Below are positions 1 through 8,502 of a stretch of 64,000 nucleotides of DNA, in pieces. Numbering within the stretch: position 1 is the stretch's first letter; every line of letters starts with the position of its first letter. Location: NCBI RefSeq assembly GCF_024611995.1, contig NZ_CP102509.1, forward strand, positions 5,952,001 through 6,016,000. The letters are read 5' to 3'. The DNA comes from Streptomyces sp. NBC_00162 (GTDB taxonomy: Bacteria; Actinomycetota; Actinomycetes; Streptomycetales; Streptomycetaceae). The notes beneath the pieces were generated by a model. That model worked only from the letters and a program-made list of their open reading frames with translations. It had not been told where the DNA came from and searched no databases. The position numbers were made by a program, and so were the translations under genes.

Positions 1-49
1 GGACGAGGGGGCCGTCCCAAGGGGGAGAGGCCGGTGAGGCGGACCTAAC

Positions 50-68
50 TTAACCGAGGCTTACCTGA
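50..68 (-). promoter_or_regulatory. degenerate iron box (DmdR1/IdeR-type), possibly two overlapping
   Basis: The stretch TTAACCGAGGCTTACCTGA matches 13 of 19 positions of the actinobacterial iron-box consensus, with the right half (GGCTTACCT) well kept. A second weak match on the reverse strand, with core TTAGGT and CTCACC, lies at about 30-48. hmuV ends just to the right on the minus strand, so the site most likely serves a gene that starts left of the window and reads leftward. The position next to a heme-uptake operon makes iron control plausible, but the match is weak. Confidence 0.35.
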
Positions 69-159
69 CCCATACCCACCCGTGCAGTGATTCAGCTCTC
101 ACCTTCCGGCGCCGGACACGGCGCCGTCACGGACGTTTCAGGACGGCCCCATGACCAGG

Positions 160-1047
160 TCAAGGGAAGGTCAAGCCGGAGCGACCGTTCCGTATCACGG
201 AATGCTCCGTTCCGCGCACTGGGACGACCAGCGGTGCCCCGGTGTGCGGGTGCGGGAGGACTTCGACCGGCTGCCGGTAGACGCGGCTGAGCAGAGCGTC
301 CTCGAACACCTCGGCCGGCGGACCGGCCGCGGCCATCCGCCCGTCGTGCAGGACGGCGGCCCGGTCCGCGTAGGCGGCGGCCAGCCCCAGGTCGTGCAGG
401 ACGACGACCACCGCGTCCCCGGCGGCGGCCCGCTCCCGGCAGATCCGCAGCACGAGTTCCTGATGGCGCAGGTCCAGGGCGGCGGTGGGCTCGTCGAGGA
501 GCAACAGCGGCGCCCGCTGGGCCAGTACGCGGGCCAGTGCGACCCGGGCCCGCTCGCCGCCGGAGAGCGCGGAGAAGGGGCGGGCGGCGAAATCGGTGAC
601 CTCGGTCGCGGCCATGGCGGCGGCCACCGCCTCCTCGTCCGCGTCGGCGAGCGGGGTGCCGGCCCAGGGCGCGCGGCCCATCCGTACGACGTCCTCCACG
701 GGGAAGGGGAAGGACAGCGCGGCCGACTGGGGAAGTACGGAGCGCCGCAACGCGAGTTCGGGGGCGCTCCAGTCGCCCACCGGGCGGCCGTCGATCCGGA
801 TCTCCCCGGAGGCGGCCGGCAGGTCGGCGGCCAGCGCCGCCAACAGCGTGGACTTGCCCGCGCCGTTGGGGCCCACCAGGGCCAGCACCTCGCCGGCCCG
901 GGCGGTCAGGTCGATCCCGGCCAGGACCTCGCGCTGTCCGAGCCGGACGTGCAGGCCCAATGCTTCGGCGAAGGCCGCGCCGGGGGCGGGGCGGGCCGGG
1001 ACGGTCCGCTTGTTCCGGGAGAGCAGCCCGCTCAGCCTGCCGGTCAC
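160..1047 (-). CDS. hmuV: heme ABC transporter ATP-binding protein HmuV
   Basis: This 295-aa protein is the cytoplasmic ATPase that powers heme import with HmuU and HmuT. It shows the Walker A motif GPNGAGKST, the ABC signature LSGGERARVALARVL, and the Walker B/D-loop LLLLDEPTAALD followed by an H-loop histidine in VVVLHDLG. The size and order are typical of FecE/HmuV-type ATPases. A GTG start is chosen because its GTGA overlaps the hmuU stop codon by four bases, the usual coupled arrangement; longer versions of this frame run through hmuU out of frame and are not real. It is the last gene of hmuTUV. The substrate could be a siderophore rather than heme, but the HtaA and heme oxygenase neighbours favour heme. 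Confidence 0.93.
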   Translation of the reverse strand: MTGRLSGLLSRNKRTVPARPAPGAAFAEALGLHVRLGQREVLAGIDLTARAGEVLALVGPNGAGKSTLLAALAADLPAASGEIRIDGRPVGDWSAPELALRRSVLPQSAALSFPFPVEDVVRMGRAPWAGTPLADADEEAVAAAMAATEVTDFAARPFSALSGGERARVALARVLAQRAPLLLLDEPTAALDLRHQELVLRICRERAAAGDAVVVVLHDLGLAAAYADRAAVLHDGRMAAAGPPAEVFEDALLSRVYRQPVEVLPHPHTGAPLVVPVRGTEHSVIRNGRSGLTFP

Positions 1048-2081
1048 GCCCAGCCTCCTTGTTTGCGGCGGGTGCGGCGCAGCAGCCAGAAGAAGAACGG
1101 GCTGCCGAGCAGGGCGGTCAGGACGCCGAGCGGCAGCTCGGCCGGCTGGGCGAGGGTCCGGGCGGCCAGATCGCCCGCGACCAGGACGACGGCCCCGGCC
1201 AGCGCGCTGCCGGGCACCAGGAAGCGGTGGCCGGGGCCGTTGGCCATCCGCAGCAGGTGCGGGACCAGCAGTCCGACGAAGGTGATGACCCCGGCCACGG
1301 CCACGGCGGCGGCGGTGAGCAGCGCCACGACCAGGATGAGGGCGAGGCGCAGCCGCTCGACGTCGATGCCGAGGTGGCGGGCCGGGCGTTCGCCGAGGGA
1401 CAGGAGGTCCAGGCGGCGCGAGTAGAAGGGGGCGACGAGCAAACCGGCCAGGGCACAGGGCAGTACGGCGAGCACCTTGGGCCAGGTGGCCTGGGCGAGG
1501 GAGCCGAGCTGCCAGAAGGTGATCTGGTTGACCTGCCCGCTGTCCGCGAAGAAGACGAACAGGCCGATGAGGGCGCCGGCGAAGGCGTTGACGGCTATGC
1601 CGGTGAGGATGAGGGTGACGACCTCGGTCCTCCCGCCGTTGCGGGAGAGGAAGTAGACGGAGCCGACGGTGACCAGGCCCGCGACGAACGCGCAGAGGGG
1701 AACCGTCCAGTTGCCGAGGAAGCTGAGCCCGAGCCCGATGGCGGCGACCGCGCCGACGGCGGCTCCCGCCGAGATCCCGATGACGCCGGGCTCGGCCAGC
1801 GGGTTGCCGAAGACGCCCTGCATGAGCGCGCCCGCGCAGCCCAGGCTCGCGCCGACGAGCAGCGCGAGCACGACGCGGGGCAGGCGTACGTTCCACAGCA
1901 CGCTCTCCCCGACCCGGTCGAGCGGCGCGCCGCCCAGCCCCGCGCGGTGCTGGACGGAGGCGAGTACGTCCCCGAGGGGGATCCGGTAGGCACCGGTTCC
2001 GGCGGAGACCAGGGCGAGGACGAGCACGGTGGCGACGAGGGCCGCGGTGAGCAGGAAGGCCCTTCTGTCGGGGAGGGTCAC
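1044..2081 (-). CDS. hmuU: heme ABC transporter permease HmuU (FecCD family)
   Basis: This 345-aa integral membrane protein of the FecCD/BtuC permease family forms the heme channel. About ten hydrophobic segments are visible, starting with a signal-anchor-like helix at residues 9-28. It has the conserved RLPRVVLALLVGASLGCAGA stretch near the first third and the GxxxLAEPGVIGISAGA-type segment that marks FecCD permeases. The GTG start lies one base after the hmuT stop and the gene end overlaps hmuV, so the three genes are translated as one operon. The length is normal for the family. Confidence 0.93.
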   Translation of the reverse strand: MTLPDRRAFLLTAALVATVLVLALVSAGTGAYRIPLGDVLASVQHRAGLGGAPLDRVGESVLWNVRLPRVVLALLVGASLGCAGALMQGVFGNPLAEPGVIGISAGAAVGAVAAIGLGLSFLGNWTVPLCAFVAGLVTVGSVYFLSRNGGRTEVVTLILTGIAVNAFAGALIGLFVFFADSGQVNQITFWQLGSLAQATWPKVLAVLPCALAGLLVAPFYSRRLDLLSLGERPARHLGIDVERLRLALILVVALLTAAAVAVAGVITFVGLLVPHLLRMANGPGHRFLVPGSALAGAVVLVAGDLAARTLAQPAELPLGVLTALLGSPFFFWLLRRTRRKQGGWA

Positions 2082-2082
2082 G

Positions 2083-3096
2083 TCAGGCGGCCTTGCCGTA
2101 GAGCTGGTTGATCAGTGAGGACAGCACCTGGTCGGTGCGCGGGCCGTAGTTGAGCAGGACGCCGTCGTCGACCGTGACCACCCGGCGGTCCATGCCGGCG
2201 GGGGTCTGGGCGACGCCCGGGATCTTCGTCAGGCCGTCGACGCCGCCGACCGATTCGAGGCCCTTGGACATCACCAGGATCGCGTCGGGGGCGGCGGCCG
2301 CCAGGGCCTCGCTGGTGATCGGAGTGAAGTCCTTGCCGAGCCCGGACTCCTTGCCGGTGTCGACCGCGCCGGCCGCCTCCAGCAGCGAGGCGGCTCCGGA
2401 GTCGGAACCGCCCAGCAGATAGACCGAGGCGGTGCCGCGCAGGTAGAGGAACGCGACGCGGGGCTTCTTCCCGGAGGCGGCCGGAATCTCCTTGCGGACG
2501 GCGGCGATCCGGTCGGCGGTGCGCTGGTTCAGCCGCGTGCCGGCCTCGGTGACCCCGAGCGCGGCGGAGACCGCGTCGATCCGCTTCGGTACGTCCTCCA
2601 GCGACTTGGCGGGGGCGATGACGAGTACGGGGACGCCCGCGTCGCGGATCTGCTGGATCGCCTCGGCGGGACCGCTGGTGCTCTCCGCCAGGACCAGCGT
2701 CGGGCGCAGCGAGAGGACGCTCTCGGCGGAGACGTCGTGGCCACGCGTCACCACCGGCAGGGCGGCGGCCTGTTCGAAGGTGGCGGTGATGTCCCGGGCG
2801 ACCACCCGCTCGCCGAGGCCCAGGGTGTGGACGATCTCGTTGAGGCTGCCGGTCAGCGGGACGACCCGGTCCGCCGAAGCGACCGTGACCCGGGCGCCGT
2901 CGGCCGAGGGCACGGTCACCGGCAGCGCGGGCAGCGGCGCCGGGGTGAGCGGTTCCACCCGGTCCGGGGCGGCCGCGGCGTGGGCGGACGGGTCCGGGGT
3001 GGTGGCCGTACCTCCGCAGCCCGTCAGCGCAAGTGCCAGTGCTGCCACGGCGAGAGCGAGACGGGGGAAGCGGTGTGACGCGGCGGGCGTAGGCAC
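2083..3096 (-). CDS. hmuT: heme-binding lipoprotein HmuT
   Basis: This 337-aa substrate-binding lipoprotein delivers heme to HmuUV. The N-terminus has a short basic region and a hydrophobic stretch ending in the lipobox LTGC at about residue 27, so the mature protein would be lipid-anchored outside the membrane. The rest is a class III binding-protein fold with the typical segment DRVVPLTGSLNEIVHTLG, the RPTLVLAESTSG strand and a long linker helix. The start is a GTG with AGGA about ten bases upstream. It is the first gene of hmuTUV, and its promoter region carries a strong iron box shared with the divergent htaA. Confidence 0.93.
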   Translation of the reverse strand: MPTPAASHRFPRLALAVAALALALTGCGGTATTPDPSAHAAAAPDRVEPLTPAPLPALPVTVPSADGARVTVASADRVVPLTGSLNEIVHTLGLGERVVARDITATFEQAAALPVVTRGHDVSAESVLSLRPTLVLAESTSGPAEAIQQIRDAGVPVLVIAPAKSLEDVPKRIDAVSAALGVTEAGTRLNQRTADRIAAVRKEIPAASGKKPRVAFLYLRGTASVYLLGGSDSGAASLLEAAGAVDTGKESGLGKDFTPITSEALAAAAPDAILVMSKGLESVGGVDGLTKIPGVAQTPAGMDRRVVTVDDGVLLNYGPRTDQVLSSLINQLYGKAA

Positions 3097-3166
3097 GAAG
3101 GCACCGTCCTGATCGTCCGACTGAGGTTGTGGAGACCGGGGGGTTTCCCATCCGGCCAGGGGTAGC

Positions 3167-3185
3167 TTAGGTTAGCCTAACCTTG
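3167..3185. promoter_or_regulatory. iron box (DmdR1/IdeR operator) between hmuT and htaA
   Basis: The sequence TTAGGTTAGCCTAACCTTG matches the 19-bp consensus TTAGGTTAGSCTAACCTAA at all but the last two positions and has a perfect inner palindrome AGGTTAGCCTAACCT. It lies in the short divergent gap between hmuT (minus) and the first HtaA gene (plus), 27 bases before the htaA start, so one iron-loaded repressor dimer pair could silence both transcripts when iron is plentiful. Motif and context agree strongly. Confidence 0.92.
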
Positions 3186-3211
3186 CTTGCTAGACCCTGG
3201 AGGGGGCGGTC

Positions 3212-4594
3212 ATGCCCACAAGACCCGTCCGTGCGTTCGCCGTCGCCCTGCTGGCGGCCCTGCTGGGGGCGCTGCTCCCGGCCACCGCCGCCCGGGCGGG
3301 CACCGTACAGGGGGGTCGGCTGGACTGGGGCATCAAATCGTCCTTCCAGAGTTATGTCACCGGCCCGGTGGCGAAAGGCAGTTTCAAGCTGAAGAGCGGG
3401 GCCGCCACCGTCGGCGGAAGCCTGTTCCGCTTCCACACGGCGACCGGCTCCTACGACCCGGACTCCGGCGCCTTCGAGGCCTCGTACTCGGGCGGGGTGA
3501 CCTTCCAGGGCCACCAGAAGCCGGACGGCGTCTACGAGCTGGACATGACCGTCAGCCGTCCCACCGTCAGGATCAACGGCGGCAGCGGCACCCTGTACGC
3601 GGACGTCTCCAGCAAGGCCAAGGACACCGGCGCGGTCAGCAGCCAGTCCCAGGTGCCGTTCGCGACCCTCGGCCTCGGCGGCGTCGACATGAAGGGCGGC
3701 GGCGGCCCGCTGACCCTCACCAACATCCCGGCCACCCTCACCGAACAGGGCGCCAAGGCCTTCGCCGGCTACTACGCGGCCGGCGCGCAGCTCGACCCCG
3801 TCTCGCTCTCGGCCGACGTCAAGACCGGCCCGGCCGCGGGAAGCGAGCAGCCTTCGCAGTCGCCGAGCGCGCGGCCGAGCGCGTCCGCCGAGACCCCGCA
3901 GACGCCGGGCGCCTTCGCCGACGCCGCCGTCGACTGGGGGGTGCGCCGCACCTTCCGCGAATACGTCACCGGCTCCGTCGGCCAGGGCAAGTGGACCCTC
4001 GCCGAAGGTGCCTTGGACGGCGGCGCGCTGTTCCGCTTCCCGCAGGGCAAGGGCGCGTACGACGGCGCGAAAGGCACCCTGGACGCCGCCTTCGCCGGCA
4101 CCGTCCACTTCACCGGTGCCCACCTGGACCTGAAACTCGGCGCGGTGCGCGTCACGGTGGAGAACGGCAAGGGCGTCCTGTCCGCCGACGTCACCGCGGG
4201 CGGTGCGACGAAGAACGCCGTCGCGCTGGTGGAGTTCGACGCCAAGGCCCTGAAGACCGAGGGCGGCCTCGCCACCCTGACCGAAGCCCCCGCCACCCTC
4301 ACCGAGGGCGGCTCCCAGGCCTTCAACGCGATGTACAAGCCGGGCACCGAGATGGACCCCGTCTCGCTCGCGATCGCCCTCGACGCGGGCGCGAAGCTGC
4401 CCACGCTGCCCGACCTGGGCTCCACGGCCGCGCCTTCACCCGCGCCCGCCGCCTCGTCCGAGGCGGTCGCCAAGGCCGGGAAGCCCTCGAACACCGGGAT
4501 GTACATCGCCCTGGCCGTGGCCGTGCTGGTGCTCGCCGGCGGCGCTGTCTTCCTCGTGATCCGCAAGCGCCGTGCGGCGGCCGAAGCCCCGTAG
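3212..4594 (+). CDS. HtaA-domain heme-binding membrane protein (two HtaA domains, C-terminal TM anchor)
   Basis: This 460-aa exported surface protein resembles corynebacterial HtaA. A signal peptide covers about residues 1-29. Two HtaA domains follow at roughly 34-195 and 235-395, each opening with a DWGV/I-K-SFxxYV motif (LDWGIKSSFQSYVTG and VDWGVRRTFREYVTG), separated by a Ser/Pro/Ala-rich linker. The C-terminus is one hydrophobic helix (about 428-448) followed by IRKRR, which would leave a short cytoplasmic tail. A GGAGGGGG ribosome site precedes the ATG. HtaA domains bind heme through conserved Tyr and His residues, so this protein likely takes heme from hemoproteins and passes it to HmuT. 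Iron-box control is shared with hmuT. Confidence 0.9.
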   Translation: MPTRPVRAFAVALLAALLGALLPATAARAGTVQGGRLDWGIKSSFQSYVTGPVAKGSFKLKSGAATVGGSLFRFHTATGSYDPDSGAFEASYSGGVTFQGHQKPDGVYELDMTVSRPTVRINGGSGTLYADVSSKAKDTGAVSSQSQVPFATLGLGGVDMKGGGGPLTLTNIPATLTEQGAKAFAGYYAAGAQLDPVSLSADVKTGPAAGSEQPSQSPSARPSASAETPQTPGAFADAAVDWGVRRTFREYVTGSVGQGKWTLAEGALDGGALFRFPQGKGAYDGAKGTLDAAFAGTVHFTGAHLDLKLGAVRVTVENGKGVLSADVTAGGATKNAVALVEFDAKALKTEGGLATLTEAPATLTEGGSQAFNAMYKPGTEMDPVSLAIALDAGAKLPTLPDLGSTAAPSPAPAASSEAVAKAGKPSNTGMYIALAVAVLVLAGGAVFLVIRKRRAAAEAP

Positions 4595-4656
4595 CCGCAC
4601 CCCTTCCCCTCCCCCTTCTTCCTCCCCCGTCTCCCTCTTCTCAGGAGTTCTCAGCC

Positions 4657-6081
4657 ATGTCGTCCCACCGCCGTCCGATCGCCTTCGCGGCCGCCGTCCT
4701 CACCGCCGCCGCTCTCGGCGCCACCGCCCTGGTCCTGCCCGCGTCGGCGGCGGACGGCCCACCGGCCGCCCCGGTGAAGATCGTCGGAGGCTCCCTCGAC
4801 TGGGGTGTGCTCGCGAGCTACCGCGCCTACGTGACCGGCATGGCCAAGGGCACCATCACCGTGGCGGACGGCGCCACGCAGAACGAGGACGGCAGCCTGC
4901 GGTTCGGCGAGCCGACCGGACAGTACGAGCCGGCCGCCGGTCACGTCGTGAAGGCGGCCTTCAAGGGCAGCGTCACCTTCTCCTCGCCCGCCCCGCCGGC
5001 CGGCCACGGGTTCGAGGTCAAGCTCTCGGACTTCCGCATGGACACCGGGACCAAGAAGCTCACCGCGGACGTCACCAAGGGCGGAGCCACGGCCCAGGAC
5101 GTGCCGCTGGCCGCGGTGGCCTTCGCCGGGCAGTCGATGACCGGCCTGGCGACCACGCTCACCAAGGAAGCCGCGGACGCGCTCGGTTCGGCCTCGTACG
5201 AGAACAAGGCGGGCGACCCGCTCACCGCGAAGCTGGAGTTCGAGAAGCCCGCCCCGCCGGTGCCGACCCCGACCACCCCGACGCCGACCCCGACCCCGAC
5301 CCCGACTCCGACGAAGACGGCGACCCCCACCACGAATCCCACGGCCCCGGCCGACGGCCCGCAGAAGATCCTCAGCGCCAAACTGACGTGGGGCGTGAAG
5401 GAGTCCTTCCGCAAGTACGTCCTGAGCGCGGGCTCGATCACCCCGGCCGGCGGCGCCGCCAAGAACGGCGAGCTCTTCGACTTCGCCTTCGGCAAGGGCG
5501 AACTCGACGCGAAGAAGCAGACGCTGGACGCCTCCTTCGAGGGCAATCTCCGCTTCCAGTACGCGGCCCACGGCCTCGACATGACCTTCGGCAACCTCCG
5601 CGTCGCCGCCACCGGCAAGACCGGCACCCTCTACGTGGACGTCAAGAACGCCTCGGGCAGCAAGACGGCCGTCCCCTTCGCCACGCTCGACCTGTCGAAG
5701 ACGGACTACAAGACCAAGGACGGCGTCCTGGCGCTCAACGCGGTTCCGGCGGCCTTCACCGCCGAGGGCGCGGCCTCCTTCGCCAACGACACCACCGGCT
5801 CGATGTACAAGGCCGGAGACGCCATCGACCCGCTCACCCTCTCCGTGGCGGTGGACAAGGACGCCACCCTCCCGGCCGGCGGCGGCACCGGCACGACCGG
5901 CACGGGCGGCACGACGGGCACGGGCGGTACGGGAGCCACCGCCGCCACCGTCGGCGGCAGCCTCGCCGCCACCGGCGCCGAGATCCCCGCCGGGGCCCTG
6001 CTCGGCACCTCCGGCGCCGTGATCGCGGCCGGCGCCGGCGCCGTCCACCTCGCCCGCAGGCGGCGCACACCCCAGTGCTGA
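4657..6081 (+). CDS. second HtaA-domain protein with LAATG sortase-like sorting signal
   Basis: This 474-aa exported protein lies 62 bases downstream of the first HtaA gene and is probably cotranscribed. The start chosen is the ATG after AGGAG, beginning the signal peptide MSSHRRPIAFAAAVLTAAAL. It has two HtaA domains (about 45-200 and 235-400, the first opening with LDWGVLASYRAYVTG, the second with LTWGVKESFRKYV), a Pro-Thr repeat linker near residues 203-220 and a Gly-Thr-rich stretch near 410-428. The C-terminus is LAATG (436-440), a hydrophobic stretch, then ARRRR, the layout of a class E sortase substrate. It is therefore likely covalently linked to the cell wall, unlike its membrane-anchored neighbour. 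Confidence 0.88.
   Translation: MSSHRRPIAFAAAVLTAAALGATALVLPASAADGPPAAPVKIVGGSLDWGVLASYRAYVTGMAKGTITVADGATQNEDGSLRFGEPTGQYEPAAGHVVKAAFKGSVTFSSPAPPAGHGFEVKLSDFRMDTGTKKLTADVTKGGATAQDVPLAAVAFAGQSMTGLATTLTKEAADALGSASYENKAGDPLTAKLEFEKPAPPVPTPTTPTPTPTPTPTPTKTATPTTNPTAPADGPQKILSAKLTWGVKESFRKYVLSAGSITPAGGAAKNGELFDFAFGKGELDAKKQTLDASFEGNLRFQYAAHGLDMTFGNLRVAATGKTGTLYVDVKNASGSKTAVPFATLDLSKTDYKTKDGVLALNAVPAAFTAEGAASFANDTTGSMYKAGDAIDPLTLSVAVDKDATLPAGGGTGTTGTGGTTGTGGTGATAATVGGSLAATGAEIPAGALLGTSGAVIAAGAGAVHLARRRRTPQC
5263..5311 (+). repeat. CCGACC-type short tandem repeat encoding a Pro-Thr linker
   Basis: A six-base repeat unit (CCGACC with CCGACG/CCGACT variants) runs for about 49 bases and encodes alternating Pro-Thr between the two HtaA domains. 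A second low-complexity tract, built from GGCACG/GGCACC units, lies at about 5883-5935 and encodes Gly-Thr-Gly repeats before the sorting signal. Both look like length-variable surface spacers. Confidence 0.7.
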
Positions 6082-6100
6082 GCCGTGCTTGAATGCCCGG

Positions 6101-6796
6101 GTGAACGATCTCGACGTGTTGAAGGTCTTCTGCGCGGGTGACGGCCGGCACGGCAACCTGCTCGGTGTCGTACGCGACGGCCGGGCCTTCCCCGACGACG
6201 CGTCGCGGCAGGCCCTGGCCGCCGAACTCGGCTACAGCGAGACGGTGTTCGTCGACGATCCCGAGCGCGGGATCGTCGACATCCGCACCCCCGGCACACG
6301 GATGTCCTTCGCCGGGCACCCGCTGGTCGGGCTCGCCTGGCTGCTGGACATCGAGGAGCTCCAGCCGCCGGCCGGCGCCGTATGGGCCCGTGACGACGGG
6401 GAGTTCACCTGGATCACGGCCCGCCCCGAGTGGGTCGAGGGCAAGCGCACAGAGCAGTACGGATCCGTCGCCGAGGTGGAGGCGCTGCCTGCGCCGCCGC
6501 CGGGCGAGGGCTGGCTGTACGCGTGGGCCTGGGAGGACGAGACCGCCGGACGGGTACGGGCCCGCGGCTTTCCGCGCCGCGCCGACGGGGTCATCGCCGA
6601 GGACGAGGCCACCGGCTCGGCGGCGATCCTGCTCACGGCCCAGCTGAACCGCGCCCTGAACATCACCCAGGGCGCGGGCTCCCAGATCCTCACCGCCCCC
6701 GGCCCCGACGGCACCGTGGAGATCGGCGGCCGCGTCCGCTTCGCCCCGGGCAATTTCAGCCCCGCCGGCGAGGCTGGGCTCAGGGCTACGCGCTGA
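6101..6796 (+). CDS. PhzF-family isomerase-like protein
   Basis: This 231-aa member of the PhzF / diaminopimelate-epimerase fold has the signature elements: GNLLGVV near the N-terminus, the SETVFV segment carrying the glutamate expected for PhzF catalysis, FAGHPLVG, and EDEATGSAAILL near the C-terminus. It is somewhat short for the family (about 260-300). The GTG at 6101 is preferred over a TTG four codons earlier; neither has a clear ribosome site. It follows the HtaA genes on the same strand and its last 11 bases overlap the end of the convergent heme oxygenase gene. The substrate is unknown, and a heme-related role is only suggested by position. Confidence 0.75.
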   Translation: MNDLDVLKVFCAGDGRHGNLLGVVRDGRAFPDDASRQALAAELGYSETVFVDDPERGIVDIRTPGTRMSFAGHPLVGLAWLLDIEELQPPAGAVWARDDGEFTWITARPEWVEGKRTEQYGSVAEVEALPAPPPGEGWLYAWAWEDETAGRVRARGFPRRADGVIAEDEATGSAAILLTAQLNRALNITQGAGSQILTAPGPDGTVEIGGRVRFAPGNFSPAGEAGLRATR

Positions 6797-7433
6797 GCGG
6801 GAACTGCTCGCCCAGCTCGCGGAAGACCGCGCCGTTGAAGTCGAAGGCGCGCTTGCACTCGTCGACGATCCGCTGCTTCTCCAGGTCGTCGGCGGCGATC
6901 GCGTCCAGCAGTTCGCGGTAGGTCCGCTTGAAGGCCGCCGGGTTGGAGATGCCCGCGAAGACGTAGAAGCGGACGCCGTCGCCCTTGCGCGCGAAGCCCC
7001 AGGTGCGCTCCGCCTTGTCGCGGATGATCTGGCCGCCCGACAGGTCGCCCAGGTAGCGGGTGTAGTGGTGGGCGACGTAGCCGCCCGGCCACTCGGCCGC
7101 GCACTGGGCCACCCGGGCGGCGTAGGCCTCGGTCGCGGGCAGCGCCGCCACGCCCTCGCGCCAGTCCGGACCCAGCAGATGTGCGAGGTCGCGCTCGATC
7201 TCGGCGACGCGCATCAGCTCGGGCTGGATGAACGGGCCGGCCACCGGATCCTCCCGGAGGGAGCCGGCGGCGTCCTCCAGGGCCCGGTACACGAACCAGA
7301 GCTGCTCGGTGTAGCGCGTGTACGCTTCCACGCCGAGCCGGCCGCCCAGCAGGTCGCTCATGAAGGTCGACGTCTCCGCCTCGGTGTGCTGCTCGTGCGA
7401 AGCGACGCGGATGACCGTAGAGAAGGCGTCCAA
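6786..7433 (-). CDS. hmuO: heme oxygenase (biliverdin-producing), HmuO type
   Basis: This 215-aa heme-degrading enzyme would open the heme ring to biliverdin, CO and free Fe2+ using O2 and an electron donor. It shows the N-terminal segment ASHEQHTEAE containing the expected proximal heme histidine, and the family signature LGDLSGGQIIRDKAERTWG. The length matches bacterial HmuO/HO-1 proteins. The start is a TTG preceded by GGAGG six bases upstream, which decides it. An iron-box-like palindrome lies about 60 bases upstream. It converges on the PhzF gene with overlapping ends. The enzyme would complete the import-and-release pathway formed with HmuTUV and the HtaA proteins. Confidence 0.93.
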   Translation of the reverse strand: MDAFSTVIRVASHEQHTEAETSTFMSDLLGGRLGVEAYTRYTEQLWFVYRALEDAAGSLREDPVAGPFIQPELMRVAEIERDLAHLLGPDWREGVAALPATEAYAARVAQCAAEWPGGYVAHHYTRYLGDLSGGQIIRDKAERTWGFARKGDGVRFYVFAGISNPAAFKRTYRELLDAIAADDLEKQRIVDECKRAFDFNGAVFRELGEQFPLSA

Positions 7434-7493
7434 GACGGACCTCCAGGGAAGGGAAACAGACGTGGCGGCGCGCCCGCCACGTCCGATCTTCCT

Positions 7494-7511
7494 ACTTAGG
7501 TATGCCTAAGT
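7494..7511. promoter_or_regulatory. iron box upstream of the heme oxygenase gene
   Basis: ACTTAGGTATGCCTAAGT is an 18-bp palindrome with only its innermost pairs imperfect, and its TTAGGT-GCCTAA core matches 14 of 19 iron-box positions. It lies about 60 bases upstream of the heme oxygenase start in a gap whose other neighbour (map) reads toward it, so it can only serve the oxygenase. It supports co-regulation with hmuT and htaA by the iron repressor. Confidence 0.7.
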
Positions 7512-7561
7512 CAATGAGTTCCCGACGGCCTGTCGGTAAAAAGTCACTTCTCCGGGCAGAG

Positions 7562-8419
7562 CTACGGCAGCGTGAGGATCTCCGCCCCGCTGTCGGTCAC
7601 CACCAGGGTGTGCTCGAACTGCGCCGTCCGCTTGCGGTCCTTCGTGACGACCGTCCAGCCGTCCTCCCACATGTCGTACTCGTGGGTCCCCAGGGTCAGC
7701 ATCGGCTCGATGGTGAAGGTCATCCCGGGCTCGATGACGGTGGTCGCGTGCGGGCTGTCGTAGTGCGGGATGATCAGGCCGGAGTGGAAGGACGAGTTGA
7801 TGCCGTGGCCGGTGAAGTCCCGGACCACGCCGTAGCCGAAGCGCTTCGCGTACGACTCGATGACCCGGCCGATGATGTTGACCTGGCGGCCCGGCTTGAC
7901 GGCCTTGACGGCACGGTTCAGGGCCTCCCGGGTGCGTTCCACCAGGAGCCGCGACTCCTCGTCCACCTCCCCGCACAGGTACGTGGCGTTGTTGTCGCCG
8001 TGCACGCCGCCGATGTACGCGGTCACGTCGAGGTTCACGATGTCGCCGTCGCGCAGCACGGTGGAGTCCGGGATGCCGTGACAGATGACCTCGTTCACCG
8101 AGGAGCACAGCGACTTCGGGAAGCCCCGGTAGCCCAGCGTCGACGGGTAGGCGCCGTGGTCGCACATGTACGCGTGCGCGACCCGGTCCAGCTCGTCGGT
8201 GGTCACCCCCGGCGCGATCAGCTTGGCGGCCTCCTCCATCGCCTGGGCGGCGATCCGGCCGGCGATGCGCATGGCCTCGATGGTCTCGGCCGACTGCACC
8301 TCCGGTCCGGTGTACGGGGTGGGTGCGGGCTTGCCCACGTACTCGGGACGGCGGATGTTTCCGGGAACGGAACGGACGGGAGAGAGCTCGCCTGGTACGA
8401 GCAGCGACTGGCCAGACAT
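7562..8419 (-). CDS. map: methionine aminopeptidase type I
   Basis: This 285-aa cytoplasmic metalloprotease removes the N-terminal methionine from new proteins. The two-metal pincer motifs are visible: the substrate histidine in EVICHGIP, the aspartates in [16 protein letters not shown], the histidine in FTGHGIN, and the glutamates in FTIEPML and [10 protein letters not shown]. It carries the roughly 30-residue N-terminal extension typical of actinobacterial MetAPs that have the SH3-binding-like leader. It is monocistronic. A second map copy, usual in Streptomyces ribosomal-protein operons, would be elsewhere. Confidence 0.95.
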   Translation of the reverse strand: MSGQSLLVPGELSPVRSVPGNIRRPEYVGKPAPTPYTGPEVQSAETIEAMRIAGRIAAQAMEEAAKLIAPGVTTDELDRVAHAYMCDHGAYPSTLGYRGFPKSLCSSVNEVICHGIPDSTVLRDGDIVNLDVTAYIGGVHGDNNATYLCGEVDEESRLLVERTREALNRAVKAVKPGRQVNIIGRVIESYAKRFGYGVVRDFTGHGINSSFHSGLIIPHYDSPHATTVIEPGMTFTIEPMLTLGTHEYDMWEDGWTVVTKDRKRTAQFEHTLVVTDSGAEILTLP

Positions 8420-8502
8420 GCAAGCGAGTGTATCCAGCGGGGATGGGGCAGCATGGCGGCAGAGAGCGCGGTAGCGGCGGTATCGAGAGGAGCCCGACAG
8501 CG

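Noticed and set aside
3187..6081. A single long frame joining both HtaA genes
   Set aside because: Its first half is a shadow of the upstream HtaA gene; a clear start with AGGAG and signal peptide exists at 4657.
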